From positions 1 to 16,059 of the forward strand of contig DASUSH010000069.1 of the NCBI GenBank assembly GCA_036375215.1: a stretch of DNA of 16,059 bases, read 5' to 3'. The notes under the pieces are model-generated. The model worked only from the letters and a program-made list of their open reading frames with translations. It searched no databases and was not told the origin of the DNA. The position numbers and the translations under genes are program-made. Positions 1-6,433 of this stretch are shown one piece after another. The stretch comes from DASUSH01 sp036375215 (GTDB lineage Bacteria; Actinomycetota; Thermoleophilia; Solirubrobacterales; 70-9). Each line of letters opens with the position of its first letter. Within the stretch, counting starts at the first letter, position 1.

Positions 1-2
1 CG

Positions 3-53
3 CGACCCATCCTCTCAGACCGCGCGGCCCGGCGGGCCCGGGCGCTCGAGTAG
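3..53 (+). CDS. Possible 3' end of an unidentified gene
   Basis: An open frame enters from the left edge and ends at a TAG one base before the stop codon of the convergent polymerase gene. Only 16 codons are visible, rich in Arg and Ala, with 14 of 16 third positions G or C, as in real genes here. The piece is too short to assign a family. A second frame through the same bases is also open, so this is only a plausible gene tail. Confidence 0.25.
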   Translation, partial: RPILSDRAARRARALE

Positions 54-54
54 C

Positions 55-1146
55 TCAGCCGAGCTGGAGCTGCAGCGATCCGGAGGCCTCCGCCCGGCCC
101 TCGGGCGCGGCGGGCGCATCGCTCGCGTTCTCGCCCTCGAGGCCGGCGACTCCGACCCCGAGCAGGCGCACCGGCGCGTCGCGCTCGAAGCGTTCGAGCA
201 GGTCGTGCGCAGTGCGCCCGACCACGTCGCGGTCGTTGGTCGCCTCCCCGATCGTGCGCGAGCGGGTGAAGGTGCGGAAGGGGGCGAGCCGGATCTTGAG
301 GGTGACCGTGCGGCCGCGGTACCCGCCGCGGACGAGGCGCTCGCAGAGCGGGTCGAGCAGGCGGTCGAGATGGCCGTGCAGCTCGACGGAGTCGTCGATG
401 TCGACGTCGAACGTGGTCTCGCGCGACTCCGACTTGGGCTCGCGCCCGGTGACGACCGGGCGGTCGTCGATCCCGTTTGCCCGCGCGCGCAGCGCCGGCC
501 CGTTGCGGGGGCCGAGCGTCGCGCCGAGCAGCTCGTCCGAGGCGCCGGCGAGGTCGGCGACCGTGCGGATCCCCGCGCGCTCGAGGCGCTCGTAGGTCTT
601 CGGCCCGACGCCGGGGAGGAGCGAGGCGGGCCGCTCGCCGACCGCGTCGAGCATGTCCTCGCGGCGCAGGACCCGAAAGCCGTCGGGCTTGTCGAGGTCG
701 GAGGCGATCTTCGCGAGCAGCTTGTTGGGGGCCAGCCCGATCGAGCAGACGAGCTTCGTCGCCGCGAGGACGTCGCGCTTGATCTGCCGGGCGCGGGCCT
801 TGGGGGCGGGGGAGCCGGTGAGGTCGACGTAGGCCTCGTCGAGGCCCGCCACCTCGACCAGGTCGCTGAAGCCGCGCAGGACCTCCATCACCTTGCGCGA
901 TCCGCGCCGGTAGAGCTCCATGTCCGAGGGCAGGACCACGGCCTGGGGGCAGCGCCGCCGCGCGGTCACCAGCGGCAGCGCCGACCCGACGCCGAACTTC
1001 CGTGCCTCGTAGGTGGCGGTCATCACCACCCCGCGCGAGCCCGGGTCGGTGCTCCCGGCGACGATCACCGGCTTGCCGCGCAGCTCGGGGTGGCGAAGCA
1101 GCTCGATCGAGGCATAGAAGGCGTCCATGTCCACGTGGCAGATCAT
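55..1146 (-). CDS. dinB: DNA polymerase IV (Y-family translesion polymerase)
   Basis: Y-family DNA polymerase that copies past damaged bases and makes frameshift-type errors; acts at the replication fork through the sliding clamp. At 363 aa it has the usual DinB length. The palm motif HVDMDAFYAS at residues 4-13 supplies the first metal-binding Asp (D6); the LDEAYVDLTG motif supplies D103 and E104. Tyr11 occupies the steric-gate position that blocks ribonucleotides. The fingers motif with Asn-Lys-Leu-Leu-Ala-Lys and the helix-hairpin-helix segment GVGPKTYERL follow, then the little-finger domain. The C-terminus ends QLQLG, a plausible beta-clamp-binding tail like that of E. coli DinB. The ATG at 1146 is preceded by a good Shine-Dalgarno sequence (GAGAGGGAG on the minus strand). 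It is divergent from the small gene at 1242. I saw no LexA-type palindrome upstream, so SOS control is not supported. Confidence 0.95.
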   Translation of the reverse strand: MICHVDMDAFYASIELLRHPELRGKPVIVAGSTDPGSRGVVMTATYEARKFGVGSALPLVTARRRCPQAVVLPSDMELYRRGSRKVMEVLRGFSDLVEVAGLDEAYVDLTGSPAPKARARQIKRDVLAATKLVCSIGLAPNKLLAKIASDLDKPDGFRVLRREDMLDAVGERPASLLPGVGPKTYERLERAGIRTVADLAGASDELLGATLGPRNGPALRARANGIDDRPVVTGREPKSESRETTFDVDIDDSVELHGHLDRLLDPLCERLVRGGYRGRTVTLKIRLAPFRTFTRSRTIGEATNDRDVVGRTAHDLLERFERDAPVRLLGVGVAGLEGENASDAPAAPEGRAEASGSLQLQLG

Positions 1147-1226
1147 CCGCTCCCTCTCATGCGGATGAGATCGAGCCGAACCGGACGCGAAGCGGAGGAT
1201 TCGGTGCCTTCATCGTGAGGGGAATC

Positions 1227-1232
1227 TAGAAT
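1227..1232 (+). promoter_or_regulatory. Candidate -10 box of a near-leaderless promoter
   Basis: TAGAAT matches the TATAAT consensus at five of six positions and ends 9 bp before the ATG at 1242. No Shine-Dalgarno sequence stands at normal spacing (a GAGGGG lies about 20 bp away). The geometry suggests a transcript starting within a few bases of the start codon. No convincing -35 hexamer is visible. Confidence 0.4.
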
Positions 1233-1241
1233 CCGGGCCCG

Positions 1242-1520
1242 ATGTCCTCACCGGAAGCGAAGAACCTCGAGGCGATCTCCAAGGCGATCGACCAGCACAA
1301 CGCGACCTGCCCGTTCCCGGCGTCCGAGGTGCGGATGAACCCGTTCGAGGTCGAGCGCCTCGGCTGGGACGAGATCCGCGGCCTCCCGGTCGTTCCCGAC
1401 CCGGCGATCGGCACCGGCCGCTTCCGGATCGTCTGCTCGCGCGAGAGCTCCGGCGAGGAGATCGAGGAGGTCGAGGCGATCGGCACCCCGATCGAGGTGG
1501 GGACGCCCTCGCACAACTGA
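1242..1520 (+). CDS. Small conserved-looking protein of unknown function
   Basis: A 92-aa acidic soluble protein that I do not recognise. Nearly every codon ends in G or C, with sensible amino-acid use, which argues for a real gene; the antisense frames look like shadows. No signal peptide or membrane segment is visible. It has two cysteines, one in a CPFP context near residue 24 and one in RFRIVC, and a central Gly-Leu-Pro-Val-Val-Pro-Asp-Pro segment suggesting a short beta-rich domain. The Glu-rich stretch near residues 70-78 is probably surface. It is divergent from dinB and convergent with ccdA. The start is supported by the -10 box just upstream rather than by a ribosome binding site. 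Confidence 0.7.
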   Translation: MSSPEAKNLEAISKAIDQHNATCPFPASEVRMNPFEVERLGWDEIRGLPVVPDPAIGTGRFRIVCSRESSGEEIEEVEAIGTPIEVGTPSHN

Positions 1521-1567
1521 CCGACCTGCCACCCGAGGGGTCTGACCCCGAAGGGACAGGTCGGTCA
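1518..1567. terminator. Compound bidirectional hairpin between convergent genes
   Basis: A perfect 11-bp inverted repeat (TGACCGACCTG at 1518-1528, its complement at 1557-1567) encloses a second stem, GGGGTC at 1537-1542 and GACCCC at 1544-1549. The outer arms contain the stop codons of both genes: TGA of the small plus-strand gene and TGA of ccdA read on the minus strand. There is no U-tract. The position between convergent genes and the symmetry fit a terminator working in both directions, as is common for U-less hairpins in GC-rich actinobacteria. Confidence 0.75.
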
Positions 1568-2293
1568 GGTGTCCAGGCCCAGCTCGCGGGTGAGCTTCTG
1601 CGCTTCGATGTTGAGCTGGAAGAACTCGCCGGTGAGGATCAGGACGCCCATCGCGACGAGGATCACGCCGCCCGTGACGACGATCGCGCCGTAGTGCCGC
1701 TTGACGGCGGCGAACGCGCTCGTCATCCGCGAGAAGGCGAGGGCGGTGGCGAGGAAGGGGACCGCGAGGCCGAGCGAGTAGACGGTGAGCAGGAAGGCGC
1801 CCTCGCCCGCCGATTCGGTGACCGCGGCCGCGGCGAGGATCGCGGCGAGGGTCGGCCCGATGCAGGGCGTCCAGGCGATCGCGAAAGCGGCGCCCGCGAC
1901 GACCGGGCCGCCGCGGCCGACGCGCTCCATCAGCGACTCCGGGTGCCACTCGCGGTTCAGCCTCGGGACCGCCACGGAGGCGACGAAGAGCGCGCCCATG
2001 ACGATGATCAGGACGCCCGAGATCGTCTCCAGGGTGTCGCGGTGGTCGCGCAGGAGCTCGCCGATCGCGGTCGCGGAGAGGCCATAGAGGATGAAGATCA
2101 GCGAGAAGCTCACGACGAACAGCAAGCTCGGGACGAGCACTCGGCGCCAGCCGGCGTCGGCGAGCTCGGATGGGCTGACGCCGGAGACCGCGGAGAGATA
2201 GCCGGGCACGAGCGGCAGCACGCAGGGGGAGAGGAAGGACACGAGCCCGGCGCCGAAAGCCGCGAGCACGCCGACTCCGGGATCGCTTGGCAT
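1565..2293 (-). CDS. ccdA: CcdA-type thiol-disulfide membrane transporter
   Basis: Polytopic membrane protein of the CcdA/DsbD-beta family, which carries reducing equivalents from cytoplasmic thioredoxin across the membrane for cytochrome c maturation or other extracytoplasmic disulfide reduction. It is 242 aa with about six hydrophobic helices, the family norm. The two redox cysteines lie in the expected helix motifs: LSPCVLPLVPGYL (C24) and AWTPCIGPT (C144). The ATG at 2293 was chosen because it lies 5 bp after the stop of the thioredoxin gene and gives a standard N-terminus; the longer open frame upstream is a shadow of that gene. No good Shine-Dalgarno sequence is present, so translation probably depends on coupling. 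Pairing with a thioredoxin gene supports the electron-transfer role. The final substrate is unknown because no CcsA/ResB-type gene is nearby. Confidence 0.9.
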   Translation of the reverse strand: MPSDPGVGVLAAFGAGLVSFLSPCVLPLVPGYLSAVSGVSPSELADAGWRRVLVPSLLFVVSFSLIFILYGLSATAIGELLRDHRDTLETISGVLIIVMGALFVASVAVPRLNREWHPESLMERVGRGGPVVAGAAFAIAWTPCIGPTLAAILAAAAVTESAGEGAFLLTVYSLGLAVPFLATALAFSRMTSAFAAVKRHYGAIVVTGGVILVAMGVLILTGEFFQLNIEAQKLTRELGLDT

Positions 2294-2298
2294 CCCGG

Positions 2299-3057
2299 CT
2301 AATGCAGGAGGGTCGCGAGGCGGCGGCGATGCTTGGCGGCGACCGGGTCGGACGTGCCGAGCTCGGTGAAGATCGCCACCATCACACGCCGGATCAGGTC
2401 GCGTCGATCGGCGTCGTCCGCGGCCGCGAGCTCGTCCCCGAGCGCCTCGAGGGCGGCGTCGTGATCGCCGGAGTCCCAATCCGCGAACGCCTGCACGAGC
2501 TTCGAGCCCTCGTCGCCGTTGCCGCTCGCCTCGAGGCTCAGCCGGGCGGCGAGGCCCGCCGCCTCGAAGTCGTCTTCGAACGACGCGAGCAGCTCACCGG
2601 CCTCGTCGGCCTCGCCGTGGTCGATCAGGATCCGGGCGAGCTTGCGCGCCGCCCGGGCGTTGCGGGGGTCGAGCTCGAGCGCGCGGCGCAATGAGTCCTC
2701 GTCCTCGGCAGCGGCCAGCTCCTCGGCCTCGGAGGGGACGAGGCCGTCGAAGAACTCCTCGACGGCCGCCGGGGGGCGGGCGCCGACGAACTCGTCGACG
2801 ACCTTGCCGTCGCGGAACGCCTTCACCGCAGGGATCCCCTGGACCCCGAATCCGGCGGCCAGCGCCTGGTTCTGGTCGACGTCGACCTTGGCGAGCTCGA
2901 CCGCGCCCTCGCGCGAGCTCGCCGCCTGCTCGAGGGCGGGGGTGAGCTGACGGCACGGGCCGCACCACTCGGCCCAGAAGTCGACCACGACCGGAACCTC
3001 GTGCGAGCGGCCGACGACGCGCTCGTCGAACTCGTCGGTGTTGACGTCGAAGACCAT
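2299..3057 (-). CDS. cnoX: CnoX/YbbN-like thioredoxin with C-terminal TPR domain
   Basis: Thioredoxin domain (about residues 1-108) followed by an acidic helical TPR region to residue 252, the layout of YbbN/CnoX proteins, which act as redox-linked holdase chaperones. The active site is a complete WCGPC (C32, C35), and cis-Pro76 follows in GIPAV. The complete CxxC suggests oxidoreductase activity; E. coli CnoX lacks it. The C-terminal motif with Gly-Thr-Ser-Asp-Pro and Arg-Arg-Arg-Leu-Ala is typical of the family. It lies directly upstream of ccdA with a 5-bp gap, so it may also be the cytoplasmic electron donor for CcdA. The start codon is only 33 bp from that of the divergent AlgH gene. The symbol follows family resemblance and is not proof of function. 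Confidence 0.88.
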   Translation of the reverse strand: MVFDVNTDEFDERVVGRSHEVPVVVDFWAEWCGPCRQLTPALEQAASSREGAVELAKVDVDQNQALAAGFGVQGIPAVKAFRDGKVVDEFVGARPPAAVEEFFDGLVPSEAEELAAAEDEDSLRRALELDPRNARAARKLARILIDHGEADEAGELLASFEDDFEAAGLAARLSLEASGNGDEGSKLVQAFADWDSGDHDAALEALGDELAAADDADRRDLIRRVMVAIFTELGTSDPVAAKHRRRLATLLH

Positions 3058-3090
3058 CCCTAGAGGCTAGGGAATGCGATCATTGGCCCC
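3058..3090. promoter_or_regulatory. 33-bp divergent promoter region, probably leaderless both ways
   Basis: Only 33 bp separate the thioredoxin ATG (minus) from the AlgH GTG (plus). Rightward, an extended -10-like element TGC-GATCAT (3075-3083) ends 7 bp before the GTG. Leftward, TAGCCT on the minus strand ends about 6 bp before the ATG. Neither gene has a normally spaced Shine-Dalgarno sequence. Any -35 contacts would fall inside the opposite coding sequence. The -10 matches are weak to moderate. Confidence 0.4.
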
Positions 3091-3645
3091 GTGGAGAGCT
3101 CGGCGGAGTCCTTGCGGGGGAAGCTGCTCGTCGCGTCGCCGGCGCTCGTCGACCCTAACTTCGCCCGCAGCGTCGTGCTGATCACCGAGCACAACGACGA
3201 GGGCGCGATGGGGATCGTGCTGAACAGGCCCGCGGACGCGCTCGTGACCGAGGTGCTCCCCGACCTCGCGGACGTCGCCGCCGACGAGACCCTCTTCGTC
3301 GGCGGGCCGGTGCAGCCCGACGCGATCGTCCTGCTCGCCGAGTTCTCCGATCCCGACGCGGCCGCCTGGATCGTCGTCGCCGACGTCGGCCTCGCCGCCG
3401 CCGACCGCGAGCTCGCCGAGCTCGCCGAGGTCGTCCGCCGCGGCCGCCTCTATGCCGGCTACTCGGGCTGGGGGCCCGGCCAGCTCGAGGCCGAGATCGA
3501 GATCGACTCCTGGATCATCGAGCCGCCGATGCCCGCCGAGCTCTTCCCCGACGACCCCGGCACCCTGTGGAGGGGGGTCCTCGACCGCAAGGGCGGCCAG
3601 TACGCGCTGATCGCGCGCATGCCCGACGACCCGTCGATGAACTAG
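3091..3645 (+). CDS. AlgH/YqgE family (UPF0301) protein
   Basis: A 184-aa protein of the AlgH/YqgE family, which is widespread and structurally known but without a firmly assigned biochemical activity. Family marks are the opening GKLLVASPALVDPNFARSVV, the segment MGIVLNRP, and the FVGGPVQPDAIVLL stretch. The C-terminal YAGYSGWGPGQLEAEI motif and the Trp-rich end are also typical. No signal peptide or membrane helix is seen, so it is probably cytoplasmic. The GTG at 3091 gives the expected N-terminus, with no Shine-Dalgarno sequence but a -10-like element 7 bp upstream. It is followed on the same strand by a hydrolase relic and a serine hydrolase; no functional link is evident. Confidence 0.9.
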   Translation: MESSAESLRGKLLVASPALVDPNFARSVVLITEHNDEGAMGIVLNRPADALVTEVLPDLADVAADETLFVGGPVQPDAIVLLAEFSDPDAAAWIVVADVGLAAADRELAELAEVVRRGRLYAGYSGWGPGQLEAEIEIDSWIIEPPMPAELFPDDPGTLWRGVLDRKGGQYALIARMPDDPSMN

Positions 3646-3732
3646 CGATCGCCTGATCGGCGACTGAGCGGCGCGCGCGAGCGGTGCCCGCGCGTAGGGT
3701 TTCCCGCCGATGGGGCCGGGCTGCTCGAGATA

Positions 3733-3906
3733 ATGCAAGGGATGCGGCCGGTCGATCTCCAAATCGGCGCGATCCAAGGCATGAACCAGCTCTCCGACGG
3801 TATGCGCGATCCCCGCAACTACATCGCTGCGCTCGCCGCGGCGACCTTCGTGCCCGCCCACCACGATGGCTGGGCCGCTGGGATCACCGCCAGGGGCGCC
3901 CGGTGA
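3733..3906 (+). pseudogene. Relic of an MBL-fold metallo-hydrolase (C-terminal part)
   Basis: An ATG-started frame of 57 codons reads like an internal to C-terminal piece of an MBL-fold hydrolase: it contains LQIGAIQGMNQ, then RDPRNYIAAL, then FVPAHHDGW. The last resembles the His-His-Asp-Asn/Asp-Trp metal-site region of these enzymes. The resemblance can be followed upstream to about 3712 without a start. Everything before it, including the HxHxDH metal motif, is missing, and the end is short. The TGA overlaps the GTG of the serine hydrolase as GTGA, so if translated it would be coupled to that gene. The family call is from memory of typical sequences. It could instead be a short functional leader ORF. 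Confidence 0.5.
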
Positions 3907-5201
3907 GCCCGTCGATCCCGCGCAGCCTGCCGTTCGTCGGCGACCCGCTTCGCCGCGCCCGAATCCCGAGCGACCTCGGCGCGATCACGACGGTCGGCGA
4001 GGAGGAGCGCGCCGGCGACGGCGGCCTCAGCGACGAGCTCGTCGAGGAGCTCTGGGAGGCCGGGACCGACCTCTACCGGAGCGGGGTCCACCCGGCGCTT
4101 CAGCTCTGCGTGCGCCGCAACGGGCACGTCGTCCTCGACCGCGCGATCGGCCACGCGCACGGCAACGGGCCGGGCGACCCCGAGGACGGCCCGAAGGAGC
4201 TCGCGACGCCGCAGACCCCGTTCTGCGTCTACTCGACCTCGAAGTCGGTCACCGCCACCGTCATCCACCTGCTCCAGGAGCGCGGCGCGCTCTCGATCGA
4301 GGACAGGGTCGGCGACCACATCCCCGGCTACACCCGCCACGGCAAGCACGACATCACGATCGCGCACGTGCTCTCGCACCGCGCCGGGGTCGCCTCGATG
4401 CCGCGCGACTCCTTGGACCTCGACAACCTCACCGACCGGGAGTTCCTGGTCGAGGCGATCTGCGACGCGAAGCCGAACTACAAGCCGGGCCAGATGCTCG
4501 CCTACCACGCCGTCTCCGGCGGCTACATCCTCGGCGAGGTCGTCCACCGCGTCACCGGCAAGACGATCCGCGAGGTGCTCGCCGAGGAGATCCTCGGCCC
4601 GCTCGGGTTCCGCTGGGGCAATTACGGCGTCGCCGAGGCGGACCTCGGCGCGGTCGGCGAGGACTACGTCACCGGCCCGCGGCTCCTGCCCCCGGTCTCG
4701 CTGATCGTCAACCGGGCGCTTGGGGCACCGCTGGACGAGGTGATCGAGGCCGCGAACGACGACCGCTTCCGGACCGCGATCGTGCCCGCGGCGAACGTGA
4801 TCACGACCGCGAACGAGCTCTCGCGCTTCTACGAGATGCTGCGCTGCGGCGGCGAGCTCGACGGCGTCCGCGTGATGGAGCCGGCGACGATCCGCAGGGC
4901 GCTGATCGAGCAGTCCCACCTCGAGGTCGACCTCTCGCTCGGGTTCCCGACCCGCTTCAGCTACGGCTTCATGCTCGGCGCCAAGCTGATCAGCCTCTAC
5001 GGCCGCGACACCGACGAGGCCTTCGGCCACCTCGGCCTGATCAACATCATGGGCTGGGCCGACCCGGAGCGCGGCGTGTCGGTCGGCCTGATCACCTCCG
5101 GAAAGGCGATCGTCTACCCGGAGCTGCGCCGCTTCCTCGGCGTGATGGGCCGGATCGCCTCCCGGGTCCCCAAGCTCGATCCCGACGACCGCGCCTTCTA
5201 G
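3903..5201 (+). CDS. Serine hydrolase, class C beta-lactamase/esterase family
   Basis: A 432-aa soluble enzyme of the beta-lactamase-related serine hydrolase family (EstB/LACTB-like esterases, peptidases, lipid hydrolases). The catalytic SxxK motif is S111-T-S-K114 in a strong helix context. The tyrosine motif is Y201-H-A, a variant seen in esterase members in place of Tyr-x-Asn, and the third motif is H376-L-G. No export signal is visible, so a cytoplasmic esterase or lipid-processing role is more likely than penicillin binding. The GTG at 3903 was chosen because an AGGGG lies about 7 bp upstream and its codon overlaps the stop of the preceding relic; codons further upstream do not look like this family. 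It ends in a CTAG where its TAG and the stop of the convergent MFS gene share bases. The substrate cannot be deduced. Confidence 0.88.
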   Translation: MSPSIPRSLPFVGDPLRRARIPSDLGAITTVGEEERAGDGGLSDELVEELWEAGTDLYRSGVHPALQLCVRRNGHVVLDRAIGHAHGNGPGDPEDGPKELATPQTPFCVYSTSKSVTATVIHLLQERGALSIEDRVGDHIPGYTRHGKHDITIAHVLSHRAGVASMPRDSLDLDNLTDREFLVEAICDAKPNYKPGQMLAYHAVSGGYILGEVVHRVTGKTIREVLAEEILGPLGFRWGNYGVAEADLGAVGEDYVTGPRLLPPVSLIVNRALGAPLDEVIEAANDDRFRTAIVPAANVITTANELSRFYEMLRCGGELDGVRVMEPATIRRALIEQSHLEVDLSLGFPTRFSYGFMLGAKLISLYGRDTDEAFGHLGLINIMGWADPERGVSVGLITSGKAIVYPELRRFLGVMGRIASRVPKLDPDDRAF

Positions 5202-6433
5202 GGGACGGTCCCCTCCGTCCCCTGGAGGCCGCGCGCCGAGGCGAGCGCTGCTGCCAGCGCCGCCGCGGCCATCGCGACCCCGGCGACCGCGGGCGAGCTC
5301 AGGTCGGCGATCGCGCCGTCGAGCGCGGCCGAGATCGGGCGGATGCCGAGGAAGGCGACGCCCCAGAGCGCCATCACGCGGCCGCGCAGCTCCTCGGGCA
5401 CGAGCGCCTGGAGCTGGGTCGTCACCGAGGTGATCGCGACGATGAATCCGGCGCCGGCGAACCACATCGAGCCAAGCGCCAGGCCGGCGACGGGGGCGAT
5501 GCCGAAGCCGGCGATGCCGGCGCCGAGGACGGCGAGCCCGATCGCGCCCGCGCGCTCGCGGCCGATCCGCTCGCGGATCCGCCCGACGAAGGCGACGAGG
5601 GTGACCGCGCCGACGCCGAACGCGGCGACGAACGCGCCGACGAGGCCCTGGCCGCCGTCGAGCTGGGCGGCGATCGGCGGCGCCAGGGTGTTGACCGGGT
5701 CGGTCGCGAACCCGATCGACATCATGCAGACGAGCAGGAGCCAGCGGCGGCGCTCGGCGAGCACCCAGCGCAGCCCGGCACGGACCGAGCGGTCGTCCCC
5801 CGCGTCGGCGAGCCGGGGGGCACGGCGCGGCCGGATCCAGGCGAGGACCAGCAGCAGGCCGATGTAGCTCACGGCGTTCACCACGAACCCGACCGCCGCG
5901 TCGGACTGCAGCAGGATCAAGCCGGCGAGCGCCGGGCCGATCGCCCGGGCGAGGTTGAACGTGACCGCATTCAGGGCGATCGCCTGGTCGAGCGTCTCGG
6001 CGGAGACCAGGCTCGGGATCAGCGCCTGCATCGAGGGCATCGAGAACGAGACGCCGACGCCGATCACGAGCGTCGCGGCGTAGACGGGCCAGGGGCCGGG
6101 AAGGTCGTCGACCCCGGCGGCGATCGCCGTGACGGCCATCGCGAGCGCGCCGGCAAGCGCGATCGACTGGCCGAAGATCAGCATCCGGCGCCGGTCGTAG
6201 CGATCGGTCAGCGCGCCGACCCACGGCTGCAGGGCGAGCGAGGCGATCCACAGGCAGGCCGTCACCGCGCCGGTCGCGAGCGCGGAGTCGGTGAGGTCGA
6301 AGACGACGACGGCAGCGATGACGTTGTAGGTCCACGAGCCGCAGTTCGAGACCAGGTTGGCGACGAGGAACGGGCCGTAGACGCGGTCGCGGAGGAGCGC
6401 GAGCGCGCCCCCGCCGCCCGCGTCAGATCTCAA
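5198..6433 (-). CDS. MFS exporter (EntS/MFS_3-like)
   Basis: A 411-aa inner-membrane transporter with about twelve hydrophobic helices, of the major facilitator superfamily. The loop 2-3 signature GALTDRYDRRRM at about residues 73-84 is clear, and the N-terminal FLVANLVSNCGSW and central LNAVTFNLARAIGPALAG segments resemble the MFS_3/EntS group, whose members export siderophores or drugs. The start is a TTG at 6433 inside the end of the antiporter gene (11-bp overlap); it is preceded by GAGGAG with 7-bp spacing, and no ATG or GTG lies nearby. Overlap implies coupled expression with the antiporter. The stop shares a CTAG with the serine hydrolase stop. The substrate is unknown. Confidence 0.9.
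   Translation of the reverse strand: MRSDAGGGGALALLRDRVYGPFLVANLVSNCGSWTYNVIAAVVVFDLTDSALATGAVTACLWIASLALQPWVGALTDRYDRRRMLIFGQSIALAGALAMAVTAIAAGVDDLPGPWPVYAATLVIGVGVSFSMPSMQALIPSLVSAETLDQAIALNAVTFNLARAIGPALAGLILLQSDAAVGFVVNAVSYIGLLLVLAWIRPRRAPRLADAGDDRSVRAGLRWVLAERRRWLLLVCMMSIGFATDPVNTLAPPIAAQLDGGQGLVGAFVAAFGVGAVTLVAFVGRIRERIGRERAGAIGLAVLGAGIAGFGIAPVAGLALGSMWFAGAGFIVAITSVTTQLQALVPEELRGRVMALWGVAFLGIRPISAALDGAIADLSSPAVAGVAMAAAALAAALASARGLQGTEGTVP
5201..5222. terminator. Hairpin at the shared end of convergent genes
   Basis: A perfect 8-bp inverted repeat, GGGGACGG at 5201-5208 and CCGTCCCC at 5215-5222, with a 6-base loop. It begins at the last base of the serine hydrolase TAG and lies within the last codons of the minus-strand MFS gene. 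There is no U-tract. Its place at a convergent junction fits a terminator for the plus-strand gene; for the minus-strand gene it would be formed just before its stop codon. Confidence 0.55.

Noticed and set aside
1147..1241. Possible SOS (LexA) box upstream of dinB, suggested by CGAAC near 1176.
   Set aside because: The second half-site (GTTCG at the right spacing) is missing; no palindrome forms.
1226..1516. Antisense 96-aa frame over the small unknown gene.
   Set aside because: Its codon third positions are far less GC-biased than the plus-strand frame, so the plus-strand gene is preferred.
2294..2479. N-terminal extension of ccdA to 2479.
   Set aside because: It overlaps the thioredoxin-TPR gene in antiphase frame and is Arg-rich low complexity; the ATG at 2293 is 5 bp after that gene.
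3041..3046. TTGACG as a -35 box for the AlgH gene.
   Set aside because: No -10 element falls at 16-19 bp from it; the only good -10 candidate is much further downstream.
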